64,000 nucleotides of DNA from UBA8516 sp035457865 (lineage in GTDB: Archaea; Thermoproteota; Nitrososphaeria; Nitrososphaerales; Nitrosopumilaceae), in assembly GCA_035457865.1 (NCBI GenBank), contig DATIAR010000082.1, forward strand, positions 1 to 64,000, in the 5' to 3' direction. Made by a program: the position numbers and the translations under genes. Position 1 is the first letter of the stretch. The number at the start of each line of letters is the position of its first letter. The notes beneath the pieces were generated by a model. The model was given only the letters and a program-made list of their open reading frames with translations. It was not told where the DNA came from and ran no database searches. This document shows, one piece after another, positions 25,743-34,036 of this stretch.

Positions 25743-26189
25743 TTATTCATGCCACCCAATCATTCTTCCAAGTTCGCCAACACTGGTATAATATGAAGAA
25801 GATTTTCTAATTCTTGCATCTTCAAATTGCGTCCTTGATAGAGATTTAAGTTCATTTGGAACGCCCAAATATGCTCTTAGTCTGCTGAACGCTGCTTTGC
25901 CAGAAGACTTTGTTTTTGGAAGCATTCCTCTTACCATCTTAGTTATGATAGTATCTGGTCTTCTAGGGTGAAACGGACCAAACTTTGGATTATTGATACT
26001 TGCTATCTCAAGAAATTCTCTATATTCCTTTATGATAGATTCTCTACTACCACTTATCATGATATTTTCAGAATTTACAATAAATACTCTATTGCCTTCA
26101 AGTAGATGTTTTGCTACATGTGAACACAACCTTCCTGCAATCATGTTTGTTCCATCTACAATTATGGTCTGAGGATTTGATGTTGCCAT
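25743..26189 (-). CDS. rpl13: 50S ribosomal protein L13 (uL13)
   Basis: uL13 is an early large-subunit assembly protein. Family blocks: IIVDGTNMIAGRLCSHVAKHLLEGNRV, FHPRRPDTIITKMVRGMLPKTKSSGKAAFSRLRAYLGVP and the end IGWHE. I use the ATG at 26189 (148 residues), with AGGT about 10 bases upstream. A TTG at 26216 in the same frame would overlap the L18e stop by 8 bases and add nine residues, and cannot be excluded. Confidence 0.93.
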   Translation of the reverse strand: MATSNPQTIIVDGTNMIAGRLCSHVAKHLLEGNRVFIVNSENIMISGSRESIIKEYREFLEIASINNPKFGPFHPRRPDTIITKMVRGMLPKTKSSGKAAFSRLRAYLGVPNELKSLSRTQFEDARIRKSSSYYTSVGELGRMIGWHE

Positions 26190-26208
26190 CTTTGTTTCTA
26201 CCTGTTGT

Positions 26209-26571
26209 TTATCCAATTATTATCACACCTTTTCCTGTTGGATGATTTTTGATAAGTTCTGAATAACTCAAAATTTTTCCCCCCCTTTCAAGTATTTTTT
26301 GTGCACCTGAGTTTGAAATAGAAAACGAACAAAGTGTAATTTTATGCGACATGCCACCCGTTCCGAGAACTTTGCCTGGGACTATTATTAAATCTCCATC
26401 TTTTGTCAATCTGTCAATTTGGCTAATATTGACTGTTCTTCTGGCAGAGGATGGTTTCAATGCAAGTTCTGCAAGTCTTGACCATATTGGTGCTTTGTTT
26501 TTCTTTGAAGCTTCTTTTAGCTCCTTTGCCATATGTAACACAACAGCATTAGTCATTTGTATAATTGCCAT
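26209..26571 (-). CDS. rpl18e: 50S ribosomal protein L18e (eL18)
   Basis: eL18 is an archaeal/eukaryotic-specific large-subunit protein of the L15/L18e fold. RRTVNISQIDRLTKDGDLIIVPGKVLGTGGMSHKITL is the characteristic core and GKGVIIIG the end; 120 residues is normal. The ATG at 26571 is used; a second ATG at 26556 begins MTNAVVLHM and is possible. A minus-strand ATTATATTT near 26590 could give an extra internal promoter, though the gene most likely follows rpo3 in one transcript. Confidence 0.94.
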   Translation of the reverse strand: MAIIQMTNAVVLHMAKELKEASKKNKAPIWSRLAELALKPSSARRTVNISQIDRLTKDGDLIIVPGKVLGTGGMSHKITLCSFSISNSGAQKILERGGKILSYSELIKNHPTGKGVIIIG

Positions 26572-26599
26572 TTTTAACCCAAATATAATGCATGCTCAG

Positions 26600-27232
26600 C
26601 TAAAGGGCAGAAATTACTTGCTTGAAACCCTCTAATCTTTTTGTTATTTCGTCTACGCCAGCAAGTACTATCTGAGCTGGAGATAGAGCACCTGTAGTTT
26701 CTACAGTCAAAAGATGATCTTCTGGACCCCCACCTTCAGTTAGAACTGAAACAGTGGCAGCATTCCATTTTGCATGTTCTGTACCCCGACCCAATCTAGC
26801 ATATGCTTCAAGCTTTACCTTTTGACCTGGAGCTAGCTCCACTATTGGAATTTTATCACTCACTGGTTTAACTATATCATCCTCTGATGTAAGTTCAGCC
26901 GAAGTGATTGTTCTTGTGGTGTCAGAAGAACCTGAATCGATCATTAGCATTACTCTACAATGAGTACAGCCAACTTCACTTTTACAATCACAATTTGCTG
27001 GTTCAACAAATCTTGCTAGATCAGTTTTAAGTGGTATCATGGCAAGTCTGTGTGCTATGCCTTCATCAGCTAAAACAGAGGAATTTTCAATTATTACAAC
27101 ATCATCAATGGCAAAAACAGGTACACCTGTAAGACATATCCTTCTTAACGCATTTGCGTATTGTAGTGGCATGCCCTTTAACTTTACCACAATTTTTTGC
27201 TCATTTTGTTCAACTACTTCGAGAGAAACCAA
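26600..27232 (-). CDS. rpo3: DNA-directed RNA polymerase subunit D (Rpo3)
   Basis: Rpo3 is the alpha-like assembly platform of archaeal RNA polymerase, pairing with Rpo11. The dimerisation segment GMPLQYANALRRICLTGVPVFAIDDV, LADEGIAHRLAMIPL and a Cys motif CDCKSEVGCTHC (CxC-x5-C-x2-C) are visible. The last may bind zinc or be a remnant of the Fe-S domain found in some archaeal Rpo3; a full ferredoxin-like insert is absent. The family start MVSLEVVEQNE corresponds to a TTG at 27232. The frame remains open to 27313, but that stretch covers the divergent promoter region (box A-like TTTTTATT at about 27259-27266), so the longer form is rejected. Confidence 0.93.
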   Translation of the reverse strand: MVSLEVVEQNEQKIVVKLKGMPLQYANALRRICLTGVPVFAIDDVVIIENSSVLADEGIAHRLAMIPLKTDLARFVEPANCDCKSEVGCTHCRVMLMIDSGSSDTTRTITSAELTSEDDIVKPVSDKIPIVELAPGQKVKLEAYARLGRGTEHAKWNAATVSVLTEGGGPEDHLLTVETTGALSPAQIVLAGVDEITKRLEGFKQVISAL

Positions 27233-27282
27233 GTCAGAGGAAAAAGTTCCTAGTCCAAATAAAAATCTAGCGAGTTTTTGCG

Positions 27283-27294
27283 TATAGATAAATA
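27283..27294 (+). promoter_or_regulatory. Box A promoter of the Sdo1-exosome operon
   Basis: TATAGATAAATA is centred about 29 bases before the ATG at 27317. It lies opposite to the rpo3 promoter, so the 84-base spacer holds two divergent promoters. Confidence 0.5.
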
Positions 27295-27316
27295 CCAAAG
27301 TTGAATATCTCAAATT

Positions 27317-28006
27317 ATGGTCGATAAGGTAACTGTAGTAAGATTAGCAGTCGAGGGAGAAAAGTTCGAATTGCTTGTAAAACCAGATCCTGCCCTTGAA
27401 TACAAACTGGGAAAAAGAAAAGATATATCAACTATTCTTGTTTCAGACGAAATTTATTCCGATTCTAACAAAGGAACACGTGCATCATCGGAAAAGCTAA
27501 TGAAAGCATTCAAGTCTACTGATGCTGCCATTATTGCTACCATTATACTTCAAAAAGGTGATCTTAACCTAACTACTGATCAAAGACGAAAAATGGTTTT
27601 AGAAAAACGTAAACAGATTGTAGATTTTATTGCAAAAACATACGTAGATCCACGTTCACACCTACCTCATCCTCCGCTTAGAATAGAACAGGCCATGGAT
27701 GATGCACGAATAGCTGTGGATCCTTTCAGAAATACGGATGAACAAACAAAAGACATCGTAGAACAATTACGATCTATTATTCCACTTAAATCAGAAAATA
27801 TGATACTTGAAATTCTGGTACCGGCACAGTTTGCAGCACAATCATACTCTGTTTTAAAATCTGCAGGAACTTTAAAAAAAGAAGAATGGCAATCTAATGG
27901 TTCTCTCAAAGTAATACTAGATATACCGGCTGCAGCAAGAGCAAATGTGATAGATAGATTGGGATCTGTAACAAAGGGCTCTGCTTCTATTGAGGTAGCA
28001 AAATGA
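27317..28006 (+). CDS. sdo1: Ribosome maturation protein SBDS/Sdo1
   Basis: Sdo1 helps late maturation of the large subunit and in eukaryotes triggers release of eIF6. The N-terminal FYSH domain (1-90, VVRLAVEGEKFELLVKPDPALEYKLG), a helical middle domain (RRKMVLEKRKQIVDFIAKTYVDPRSHLPHPPLRIEQAM) and a C-terminal ferredoxin-like domain are in the usual order at 229 residues. It heads the conserved archaeal exosome operon and overlaps rrp4 by 4 bases, consistent with coordinated ribosome assembly and RNA decay. Confidence 0.95.
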   Translation: MVDKVTVVRLAVEGEKFELLVKPDPALEYKLGKRKDISTILVSDEIYSDSNKGTRASSEKLMKAFKSTDAAIIATIILQKGDLNLTTDQRRKMVLEKRKQIVDFIAKTYVDPRSHLPHPPLRIEQAMDDARIAVDPFRNTDEQTKDIVEQLRSIIPLKSENMILEILVPAQFAAQSYSVLKSAGTLKKEEWQSNGSLKVILDIPAAARANVIDRLGSVTKGSASIEVAK

Positions 28007-28710
28007 TGGAAATAGTAAAAAGAAAATATGTAATTCCTGGCGATGTAATAATAACCGGTCCATACAGACTAGAACAGAACGTCTATCAAGATGGAGATAG
28101 GATTATTTCTACTAGTATTGGAATATCAGAAATTTATGAGAACGCAGTACGTGTGATACCCCTTTCTGGAATGTACATTCCAAAAACTAATGACTTGATC
28201 ATAGGAAAAGTGATAGGACATTCTTCATTATCTTGGGAATTTGACATAAATTCATGTTTTATTGGATTCTTGCCAGCTCAAGATGTATTTGGACGAGATT
28301 ATTCTCCAACAAAAGACGAATTAAAAGCACGACTGGATAAAGGTGATTTAGTAGCTACCAGAGTTGCTAATTTTGATAGATCTAGAGATCCACTTCTGAC
28401 TATACAAGATAGAGATTTGGGAAAAATTGAATCAGGTGAACTTATAAAAATTGCTCCAAGCAAGATTCCACGACTTATTGGAAAGCGTGGCTCTATGATT
28501 CAAACAATTGAGATGGCAACAAAGGCCATTGTAACTATTGGTCAAAACGGTCTTATCGTTGTTTCTTGTGAGGATCCAATTGGATTATTAAAGGCCATAG
28601 AAGCAGTGAAAATGGTTGATGCTCAAGCACATACGCCAAACTTGACTGAAAGAGTAAAATCCATGCTTGGGGTAGAACTTGGTGAAAATAATGACACAAT
28701 TAATGAATGA
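28003..28710 (+). CDS. rrp4: Exosome RNA-binding subunit Rrp4
   Basis: Rrp4 forms the RNA-entry cap of the archaeal exosome. An N-terminal domain (KRKYVIPGDVIITGPYRLEQ), an S1 domain (about 65-150) and a KH domain (SKIPRLIGKRGSMIQTIEMATKA, whose GxxG loop is GKRG) appear in order; length 235 is typical. It overlaps sdo1 by 4 bases and rrp41 by 20. Two adjacent ATGs (28003, 28006) are possible starts. Confidence 0.95.
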   Translation: MMEIVKRKYVIPGDVIITGPYRLEQNVYQDGDRIISTSIGISEIYENAVRVIPLSGMYIPKTNDLIIGKVIGHSSLSWEFDINSCFIGFLPAQDVFGRDYSPTKDELKARLDKGDLVATRVANFDRSRDPLLTIQDRDLGKIESGELIKIAPSKIPRLIGKRGSMIQTIEMATKAIVTIGQNGLIVVSCEDPIGLLKAIEAVKMVDAQAHTPNLTERVKSMLGVELGENNDTINE

Positions 28711-29407
28711 AAATGGAATTAGATGTGATGGTCGAAGAATAGACCAAATAAGAAATGTTTCCATAAAGGTAGGTGTATTAAAAAATGCTGATGGCTCGGC
28801 ATACATAGAATTTGGTAAAAACAAAATTCTTGCAGGAGTTTTTGGACCAAGAGATGTGCATCCAAAACACATGGCAGATCAAGACAGTGGCATTTTACGA
28901 TGTAGATATCACATGTCCCCATTTTCTGTAACCGAACGAAAAAATCCTGCTCCTTCTAGAAGAGAAATTGAAATATCCAAAGTCATCAAAGAAGCTCTTC
29001 AACCAGCAGTAATACTCAAAGACTTCCCAAGAACAGTAGTTGACGTATTTATCGAAATTCTACAAGCTGATGGTGGTTCTAGATGCGCTGCACTGGATGC
29101 AGCCTCAGTTGCACTAGTGGACGCAGGAATACCAATGCGAGATATTGTATCTGCTTGTGCTGCAGGAAAGGTAGCAGACAAGATTGTTCTTGATGTAAAT
29201 GATGAGGAAGACAAAGAGGGACAAGCAGACATGCCAGTAGCATATATGCCAAATCTTGGTAAAATCACACTTATGCAACTTGATGGAATCTTAACTCCTA
29301 ACGAATACAAAAAATGCCTTGAAACCGCGATCGGTGGTTGTAAACAAGTTTATGAAATCCAGAAAAAAGCACTGATGGAAAAATACTTCAAAAACGGAGA
29401 AGCATAA
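28691..29407 (+). CDS. rrp41: Exosome 3'-5' exoribonuclease subunit Rrp41
   Basis: Rrp41 is the phosphorolytic active subunit of the RNase PH-like hexamer. RCDGRRIDQIRNVSIKVG, the phosphate/RNA-binding RCRYHMSPFSVTERKNPAPSRREIEISKVI and ILQADGGSRCAALDAASVALVDAG with the catalytic acidic patch near the C-terminal half are all present. The ATG at 28691 has GGTGA 5 bases upstream inside rrp4, which decides the start over a TTG at 28679. Length 238. Confidence 0.96.
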   Translation: MTQLMNENGIRCDGRRIDQIRNVSIKVGVLKNADGSAYIEFGKNKILAGVFGPRDVHPKHMADQDSGILRCRYHMSPFSVTERKNPAPSRREIEISKVIKEALQPAVILKDFPRTVVDVFIEILQADGGSRCAALDAASVALVDAGIPMRDIVSACAAGKVADKIVLDVNDEEDKEGQADMPVAYMPNLGKITLMQLDGILTPNEYKKCLETAIGGCKQVYEIQKKALMEKYFKNGEA

Positions 29408-29409
29408 CA

Positions 29410-30216
29410 ATGACAAGTTCTGTCATCATAGAACAACTAAAAAGAGAAAAGATTCTTGAACTTCTAAATCAGGGAAAACGAATTGATGGAAGGGGATTAC
29501 ATGATCAACGATCACTATCAATTGAAACTGGGGTCATCCCGAAAGCAAATGGTTCTGCAAGAGTAAAACTAGGCGATGCTGAGGTAGTCACTGGAGTTAA
29601 GATACAACCTGACAAACCTTTCCCGGATCTTGGTGATAAAGGAATCTTGATTTGTACTGCAGAAATCCTTCCTCTGGCAGATCCTAAAGCTGAGCCTGGT
29701 CCACCCGGAGAAGAAGTTATTGAATTAGCTAGAGTCGTAGATAGGGGTATAAGAGAAACTGAGATGATTGATCTAAAGCAACTTGTCTTAATAAAAGACA
29801 AATCTGTAATAGGAATATTCGTTGATAGTAGTGTGTTAAATACAGACGGAAATCTTTTTGATGCATGTTCTTATGCAGCTGTTGCAGCAATTTTATCATG
29901 TACTGTTCCAAAATATGAAATTAAAGACGATGCACCTGTATTAGTTGAAGGCGTAACTTCGAAGCCTCCAATAAAAACAATCCCTGTTTCTGTAACAATG
30001 GCCCGAATAGGTGATCATATCATAGTGGATCCAACATCTGATGAAGAAGCCTGTATGAATGCCAGAATAACAATCACTACTAATTCTGATGGCAACATAT
30101 GCGCCTTACAAAAAGGAGGCAGTGATGGCTTTACCGTTGAACAACTCATCAAATGCTCTGAAATCGCACTTTCAGTGGGAACAAAAATAAGGAAGCAACT
30201 TGAGCAACTGATGTAA
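29410..30216 (+). CDS. rrp42: Exosome subunit Rrp42
   Basis: Rrp42 is the structural partner of Rrp41 in the exosome ring. The protein has an N-terminal helix (IIEQLKREKILELLNQGKRIDGRGLHDQR) and the RNase PH fold (VKLGDAEVVTGVKIQPDKPFPDLGDKGIL, then RGIRETEMIDLKQLVL). The catalytic residues of Rrp41 are not conserved, as expected. It begins two bases after rrp41 and ends one base before L37Ae. Length 268 is normal. Confidence 0.95.
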   Translation: MTSSVIIEQLKREKILELLNQGKRIDGRGLHDQRSLSIETGVIPKANGSARVKLGDAEVVTGVKIQPDKPFPDLGDKGILICTAEILPLADPKAEPGPPGEEVIELARVVDRGIRETEMIDLKQLVLIKDKSVIGIFVDSSVLNTDGNLFDACSYAAVAAILSCTVPKYEIKDDAPVLVEGVTSKPPIKTIPVSVTMARIGDHIIVDPTSDEEACMNARITITTNSDGNICALQKGGSDGFTVEQLIKCSEIALSVGTKIRKQLEQLM

Positions 30217-30217
30217 T

Positions 30218-30433
30218 ATGGCAAAAGGCAAGAGAGCATCATTGAGAGGACTTGGAGCAAAATATGGTCTCAAACCACGCAAAAAATTCACTGCAGTTCA
30301 TAGATTACTCAAAACAAAAAGAAAATGTAGTGAATGTGGTTCTAGTAAATTTGGTAGAGAAGCCGTAGGAATATGGACTTGTAAGAAATGTGGTTTCAAA
30401 GTAGCTGGTTTTGCATATGACATCAAAATATAG
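30218..30433 (+). CDS. rpl37ae: 50S ribosomal protein L37Ae (eL43)
   Basis: eL43 is a small zinc-ribbon ribosomal protein. The zinc ligands are CSEC (about 38-41) and CKKC (about 56-59), with the basic N terminus GLGAKYGLKPRKKF. All 71 residues match the archaeal form. It overlaps the Pcc1 gene by 17 bases; in many archaea rpo12 lies next, but no such gene is present here. Confidence 0.95.
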   Translation: MAKGKRASLRGLGAKYGLKPRKKFTAVHRLLKTKRKCSECGSSKFGREAVGIWTCKKCGFKVAGFAYDIKI

Positions 30434-30662
30434 TGCAAAAATAGAAATTTCCGCTGACAAAAAAACTAAATCAATATTTAATTCTCTTCAGACTGATGAA
30501 AAGTTCTATTCTGAAAACCCAACAAAAACCAAAATGTTACTCGATAAAAAAATTACAATTTTAATTGATGCCAAAGAGTTGTCTCATCTAAGAGCAAATT
30601 TGAATTCTACATTGCGTCTTGTTCAAACAAGTAATGATTCTATTGAATCGGTAAAAATATAA
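30417..30662 (+). CDS. pcc1: KEOPS complex subunit Pcc1
   Basis: Pcc1 is the dimerising subunit of KEOPS, which makes t6A37 in ANN-decoding tRNAs together with Kae1, Bud32 and Cgi121. The 81-residue protein has the family pattern: a strand YSAKIEISAD, a central helix region, ITILIDAKELSHLRANLNSTLRLVQTSNDSI with the RANLNS(T/Y)xR motif. The ATG at 30417 is used rather than TTG at 30411. Location between L37Ae and prefoldin beta is the common archaeal context. Confidence 0.85.
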   Translation: MTSKYSAKIEISADKKTKSIFNSLQTDEKFYSENPTKTKMLLDKKITILIDAKELSHLRANLNSTLRLVQTSNDSIESVKI

Positions 30663-30685
30663 GCAAAGCAACTTGTGAATTTAAC

Positions 30686-31078
30686 ATGTCCTCCGGTGGT
30701 CAACAACTTCCTCCTTGGTTACAAGAACAAGTTGCAAGGTTACAAAATTTACAACAAAACCTTCAATCAATCATGGGTCAAAAACAACATCTTGAGATGG
30801 AGCAGCTAGAAACAGAAAGGGCACTGGAAGTACTAAAAAAAGCAGCAGATACTGATGCAGTGTTCAAGAGTGCTGGTCCTTTACTAATAAAATCAACCAA
30901 ACAAAATCTAATTACAGAACTTGAAGAAAAAAAAGAACTCTCAAACACTCGTGTTACTGTATTGTCAAAACAAGAAACAAGAATTAAAGAAAATCTAAAG
31001 GAAGTTGAAGAAAAGATAAAGACTATGTTACAGGGCCAAACAGGCGGTCAATCACAAAAAACAGATACTCCCAAATAA
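30686..31078 (+). CDS. pfdB: Prefoldin beta subunit
   Basis: Beta subunit of the hexameric prefoldin chaperone (four per hexamer). Two long coiled-coil helices (about 10-55 and 80-118) flank a hairpin AVFKSAGPLLIKSTKQNLITELEEKKE, the beta-type signature. The N terminus LPPWLQEQVARLQNLQQNLQ is the common archaeal form, and the Gly/Gln/Thr-rich end is disordered. It is the last gene of the exosome operon; its alpha partner lies at the left edge of the window. Confidence 0.93.
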   Translation: MSSGGQQLPPWLQEQVARLQNLQQNLQSIMGQKQHLEMEQLETERALEVLKKAADTDAVFKSAGPLLIKSTKQNLITELEEKKELSNTRVTVLSKQETRIKENLKEVEEKIKTMLQGQTGGQSQKTDTPK

Positions 31079-31110
31079 AATATTAACAAATTCTTACATC
31101 TTTTTATAAT

Positions 31111-31803
31111 ATGAAACTAGGAGAATTACGCATAATAGTTGATGAAAGAGAGAGAAAAAGTGGGATCCCCGATCTTTTACGGGCAGTTGGAGTAAAGATC
31201 GAACTAGCCAGCCTTCCAATAGGTGATTATATAGTGGCACCAGAAACTGTTGTAGAAAGAAAAAGCATTCAAGATCTAATCTCCTCTGTTTTTGACGGAA
31301 GGCTCTTTGATCAATGCAACAGACTCAAAGAGCATTTTGAACATCCAGCAATTTTGATGGAAGGTAACGTTGACATCATTGATAAAATTACAGAAAACCC
31401 ACTTGTTTTTTATGGTGCATTATCATCTATTGCTTTAGACTTTAAAATTCCAATAATTCCCACTCCAAGTGCTTCACATTCTGCGAAATTATTGATCTCA
31501 ATGTGTGCTAGACAGAATACCAATAAAGGTCCTTTCTTGAAAAAAATAAAAAAATCAGATGACATACAAAGGCAACAACTATCCGTTCTGTGTAGTCTTC
31601 CTGGAGTAGGGGAAAAGTTAGCTACACGCATGCTAGAAAAGTTTGGCTCACCAAGTAATACCCTAAGGGCATCTTACAAAGAACTCACAAAAATACAAGG
31701 ATTGGGAGAATCGCGTGCTCTAAAGATAAGAAAAATGCTTGACGCAGAAAGTAAATTAAAGAAAAAAATAGATCAAAAAACACTTCACGACATCGACCTA
31801 TGA
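31111..31803 (+). CDS. xpf: XPF/MUS81-family structure-specific endonuclease, short crenarchaeal type
   Basis: These homodimeric nucleases cut 3' flaps and branched DNA in repair. The nuclease domain has the catalytic motif VVERKSIQDLISS (ERKxxxD) around 47-59, preceded by the acidic GDYIV; tandem helix-hairpin-helix motifs follow (LCSLPGVGEKLATRMLEKFGS and LTKIQGLGESRALKIRKML, about 165-215). There is no N-terminal helicase, so it is the short Sulfolobus-like form, not Hef. The C terminus QKTLHDIDL loosely resembles a PCNA-interacting peptide but lacks the aromatic pair. AAATATTAAC (31078-31087) could be a box A. Confidence 0.92.
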   Translation: MKLGELRIIVDERERKSGIPDLLRAVGVKIELASLPIGDYIVAPETVVERKSIQDLISSVFDGRLFDQCNRLKEHFEHPAILMEGNVDIIDKITENPLVFYGALSSIALDFKIPIIPTPSASHSAKLLISMCARQNTNKGPFLKKIKKSDDIQRQQLSVLCSLPGVGEKLATRMLEKFGSPSNTLRASYKELTKIQGLGESRALKIRKMLDAESKLKKKIDQKTLHDIDL

Positions 31804-31804
31804 T

Positions 31805-32296
31805 TCAATTATCTGCTTCTAACTTGCTTAACTTGCGACTCAGTTTATTTCCACAAAGAGGACATTTTGATATTTTTGTAAAAGTCTTCTCGCAACCAGA
31901 ACAAAAATAGATCCAATTTGCTATACGTGTGATTCCAGTTGTCATGACTGGAACTACGGAGAGATTTAGCTGCTTAGCAAGATTTGATACCGCAAAATCA
32001 TCTGTAACCAGCTCTGCATTAAGTTGGAGACACAACGCAATAACCGAAATATCTCCTGTAGAAAGATTTTGAAAATCTCCGGTATCTTTAGACTTGAGTA
32101 GAACTTTTTTGATGTATCCTGGTTCTGGTGTCATTATTTCAAGTCTTTTGGTTTCAAGAATCATTTCAATTGCTTTGTGATCCTTTTTAATGTGTTTTAT
32201 TTCATCAAAAACATCTTGTGTTGTGAAACTTTTTTCTGAAGACGCAAACGGAATTCCAGCATAAAAAGCACTGGCATCTAAAATCTTAAAAACCAA
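31805..32296 (-). CDS. nob1: Ribosomal RNA-processing endonuclease Nob1 (PIN domain plus zinc ribbon)
   Basis: Nob1 cuts the 3' end of pre-16S/18S rRNA. The PIN domain starts with KILDASAFYAG (first catalytic Asp) and contains LSTGDISVIALCLQLNAELVTDDFAV with the second acidic set; a C-terminal zinc ribbon has CSGC and CPLC. At 163 residues it is the compact archaeal form. It overlaps the NAD kinase gene by 11 bases. Because the zinc ribbon follows the PIN domain, a VapC toxin is unlikely. Confidence 0.88.
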   Translation of the reverse strand: MVFKILDASAFYAGIPFASSEKSFTTQDVFDEIKHIKKDHKAIEMILETKRLEIMTPEPGYIKKVLLKSKDTGDFQNLSTGDISVIALCLQLNAELVTDDFAVSNLAKQLNLSVVPVMTTGITRIANWIYFCSGCEKTFTKISKCPLCGNKLSRKLSKLEADN

Positions 32297-33101
32297 GTTT
32301 GCTCATCTGTCTTAATCCACGCTTTTTTAGTCTCACAAACACTGCATGTTTCTTGTACTTTCTTATTGTAATTACATCATCATATCTTGCTGGTTTTACA
32401 ACTTGGGCATCCATAATTATATTAGAATCGTGGGAATTGACTATCTCTATTTTTTCATCTGGTACGACCAGTGATGGTAATCTGTTTACAGGTGCTACTG
32501 GTGTAATTATTAATACGTCGAGACTTTCATGTAAAATTGGACCACCCAGTGAATATGAATGACCTGTAGAGCCACTTGGGGTAGATACTATGACTCCATC
32601 CATTCTTTGTGTAACGGTATCATTTTGAAATCTGATCTCAAAAAGTGATGTCTTTGTTAGGTTCTGTCTGTTTATATAAATTTCATTTAGCGCAGGAGGA
32701 TATTCCTGTCCTTTACACGAAGCAACTACTCTTATCCTCTTATCAAGAAATATGTTATCTGAAAGTATCTGTCCTATCCCTGTGTCTATCTGATCCAAAG
32801 TTATTTCTGAAAGAATTCCACGGTTTCCACCTACATTAATTGCTAAAAGGGGAACTTCGTTTTCTAAATATCTAAATGCGCGAAGTGTTGTACCATCTCC
32901 TCCAAGAGTTATAGTAAGATCAAGATTTTCAGTTTTTAATTCTTCTAAAATGTCTACCTTTTTCGCACCTTCTACTTCTATGGGAGATATTGTAAAAACT
33001 TGTGATTTTCTTGCAAGCAGTTTTTTTGCAACTTTCCTTGCGGCATCTTCTGACTCTTTGGAACCTACCTTACTCACAACTGCAACTTTATTAAGATTCA
33101 A
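32286..33101 (-). CDS. nadK: NAD kinase
   Basis: It phosphorylates NAD to NADP using ATP or polyphosphate. The GGDGTT motif at 67-72, NVGGNRGILSE, NEIYINR and the SGSTGHSYSLGGPI segment are family hallmarks; length 271 is normal. The start is TTG at 33101, with TTTTTAAGTG (box A) about 29 bases upstream. It is co-directional with and overlaps nob1, and is divergent from the rhodanese gene. Confidence 0.93.
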   Translation of the reverse strand: MNLNKVAVVSKVGSKESEDAARKVAKKLLARKSQVFTISPIEVEGAKKVDILEELKTENLDLTITLGGDGTTLRAFRYLENEVPLLAINVGGNRGILSEITLDQIDTGIGQILSDNIFLDKRIRVVASCKGQEYPPALNEIYINRQNLTKTSLFEIRFQNDTVTQRMDGVIVSTPSGSTGHSYSLGGPILHESLDVLIITPVAPVNRLPSLVVPDEKIEIVNSHDSNIIMDAQVVKPARYDDVITIRKYKKHAVFVRLKKRGLRQMSKLGF

Positions 33102-33189
33102 GCGAAAAGTAGTATTGTAATTTCACTTAAAAATCATCTCATGAAGATTAAGATATAAGTCCCTATCTATAGTAAATATTTCGAGAAGC

Positions 33190-34035
33190 ATGAGTTACGC
33201 AAATCCTGCTGTTTTAACAGATACCGAATCAGTTTCAAAAGACATATCAAACAATATGATAAAGATCGTCGAAGTTGATTATGATCCTGAGAATGCATAT
33301 AAGCAGGGTCACATTCCAGGAGCCAGTTTAATTTGGTGGAAACGCGACATAAATGATCCAATCACTCGTGATATTGTCAGTAAAAAACAATTTGAAGAAT
33401 TATTGTCAAGATGCGGTATTCTACCTGAAAACGAGGTTATCTTATATGGCGATTTTAACAATTGGTTTGCAGCTTTTGTGTTCTGGGTTTTCAAATATTA
33501 TGGGCACAAAAATGTAAAGATAATGAATGGTGGACGAAAAAAATGGGAAATGGAAAAAAAACAATATACTAAAGATGAACCACAAATTGCAAAAACAAAT
33601 TATGTTGCACAACCTCCTGATGAAGGACTGCGTGCCTACCTATTTGACGTCAGAAGAGCCCTTGATAAACAAGATACTGTTTTAGTGGATGTAAGATCAG
33701 TAAAAGAGTATACTGGAGAAATAACAGCTCCTCCAGAATATCCAATGGAACATGCACAAAGAGGCGGACATATTCCACAGGCAAAAAACATTCCTTGGGC
33801 TACTGCAGTAAATGACGCAGATGGAACTTTCAAATCTGTAAATGAATTAAAACAGATTTATGAAACAAAAGGAGTAACTCCAGACAAAGACGTCATATGT
33901 TACTGCAGAATTGGTGAAAGATCCTCTCACACATGGTTTGTTCTAAAATATCTATTAGGTTATCCACAAGTCAGAAATTATGACGGTTCGTGGACCGAAT
34001 GGGGTAACATGATCGGCAATCCTGTTGAAAAATAA
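33190..34035 (+). CDS. Two-domain rhodanese (thiosulfate or mercaptopyruvate sulfurtransferase)
   Basis: Transfers sulfane sulfur to cyanide or another thiophilic acceptor. Two rhodanese domains are visible: residues 1-130 (DPENAYKQGHIPGAS, LYGDFNNWFAAFVFWVFKYYG), where the active-site Cys is replaced (LYGDFNNW), and 140-281 with the active loop CYCRIGERSSH. The CRIGERS loop, six residues with charge, is closer to thiosulfate:cyanide sulfurtransferase (CRKGVT) than to 3-mercaptopyruvate type (CGSGVT). An active C-terminal plus inactive N-terminal domain is the normal arrangement. It might supply sulfur for Fe-S or tRNA thiolation. A gene of unknown function follows at once. Confidence 0.9.
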   Translation: MSYANPAVLTDTESVSKDISNNMIKIVEVDYDPENAYKQGHIPGASLIWWKRDINDPITRDIVSKKQFEELLSRCGILPENEVILYGDFNNWFAAFVFWVFKYYGHKNVKIMNGGRKKWEMEKKQYTKDEPQIAKTNYVAQPPDEGLRAYLFDVRRALDKQDTVLVDVRSVKEYTGEITAPPEYPMEHAQRGGHIPQAKNIPWATAVNDADGTFKSVNELKQIYETKGVTPDKDVICYCRIGERSSHTWFVLKYLLGYPQVRNYDGSWTEWGNMIGNPVEK

Positions 34036-34036
34036 C

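Noticed and set aside
27233..27313. Extended N terminus of Rpo3
   Set aside because: Covers two divergent promoters and has no family similarity.
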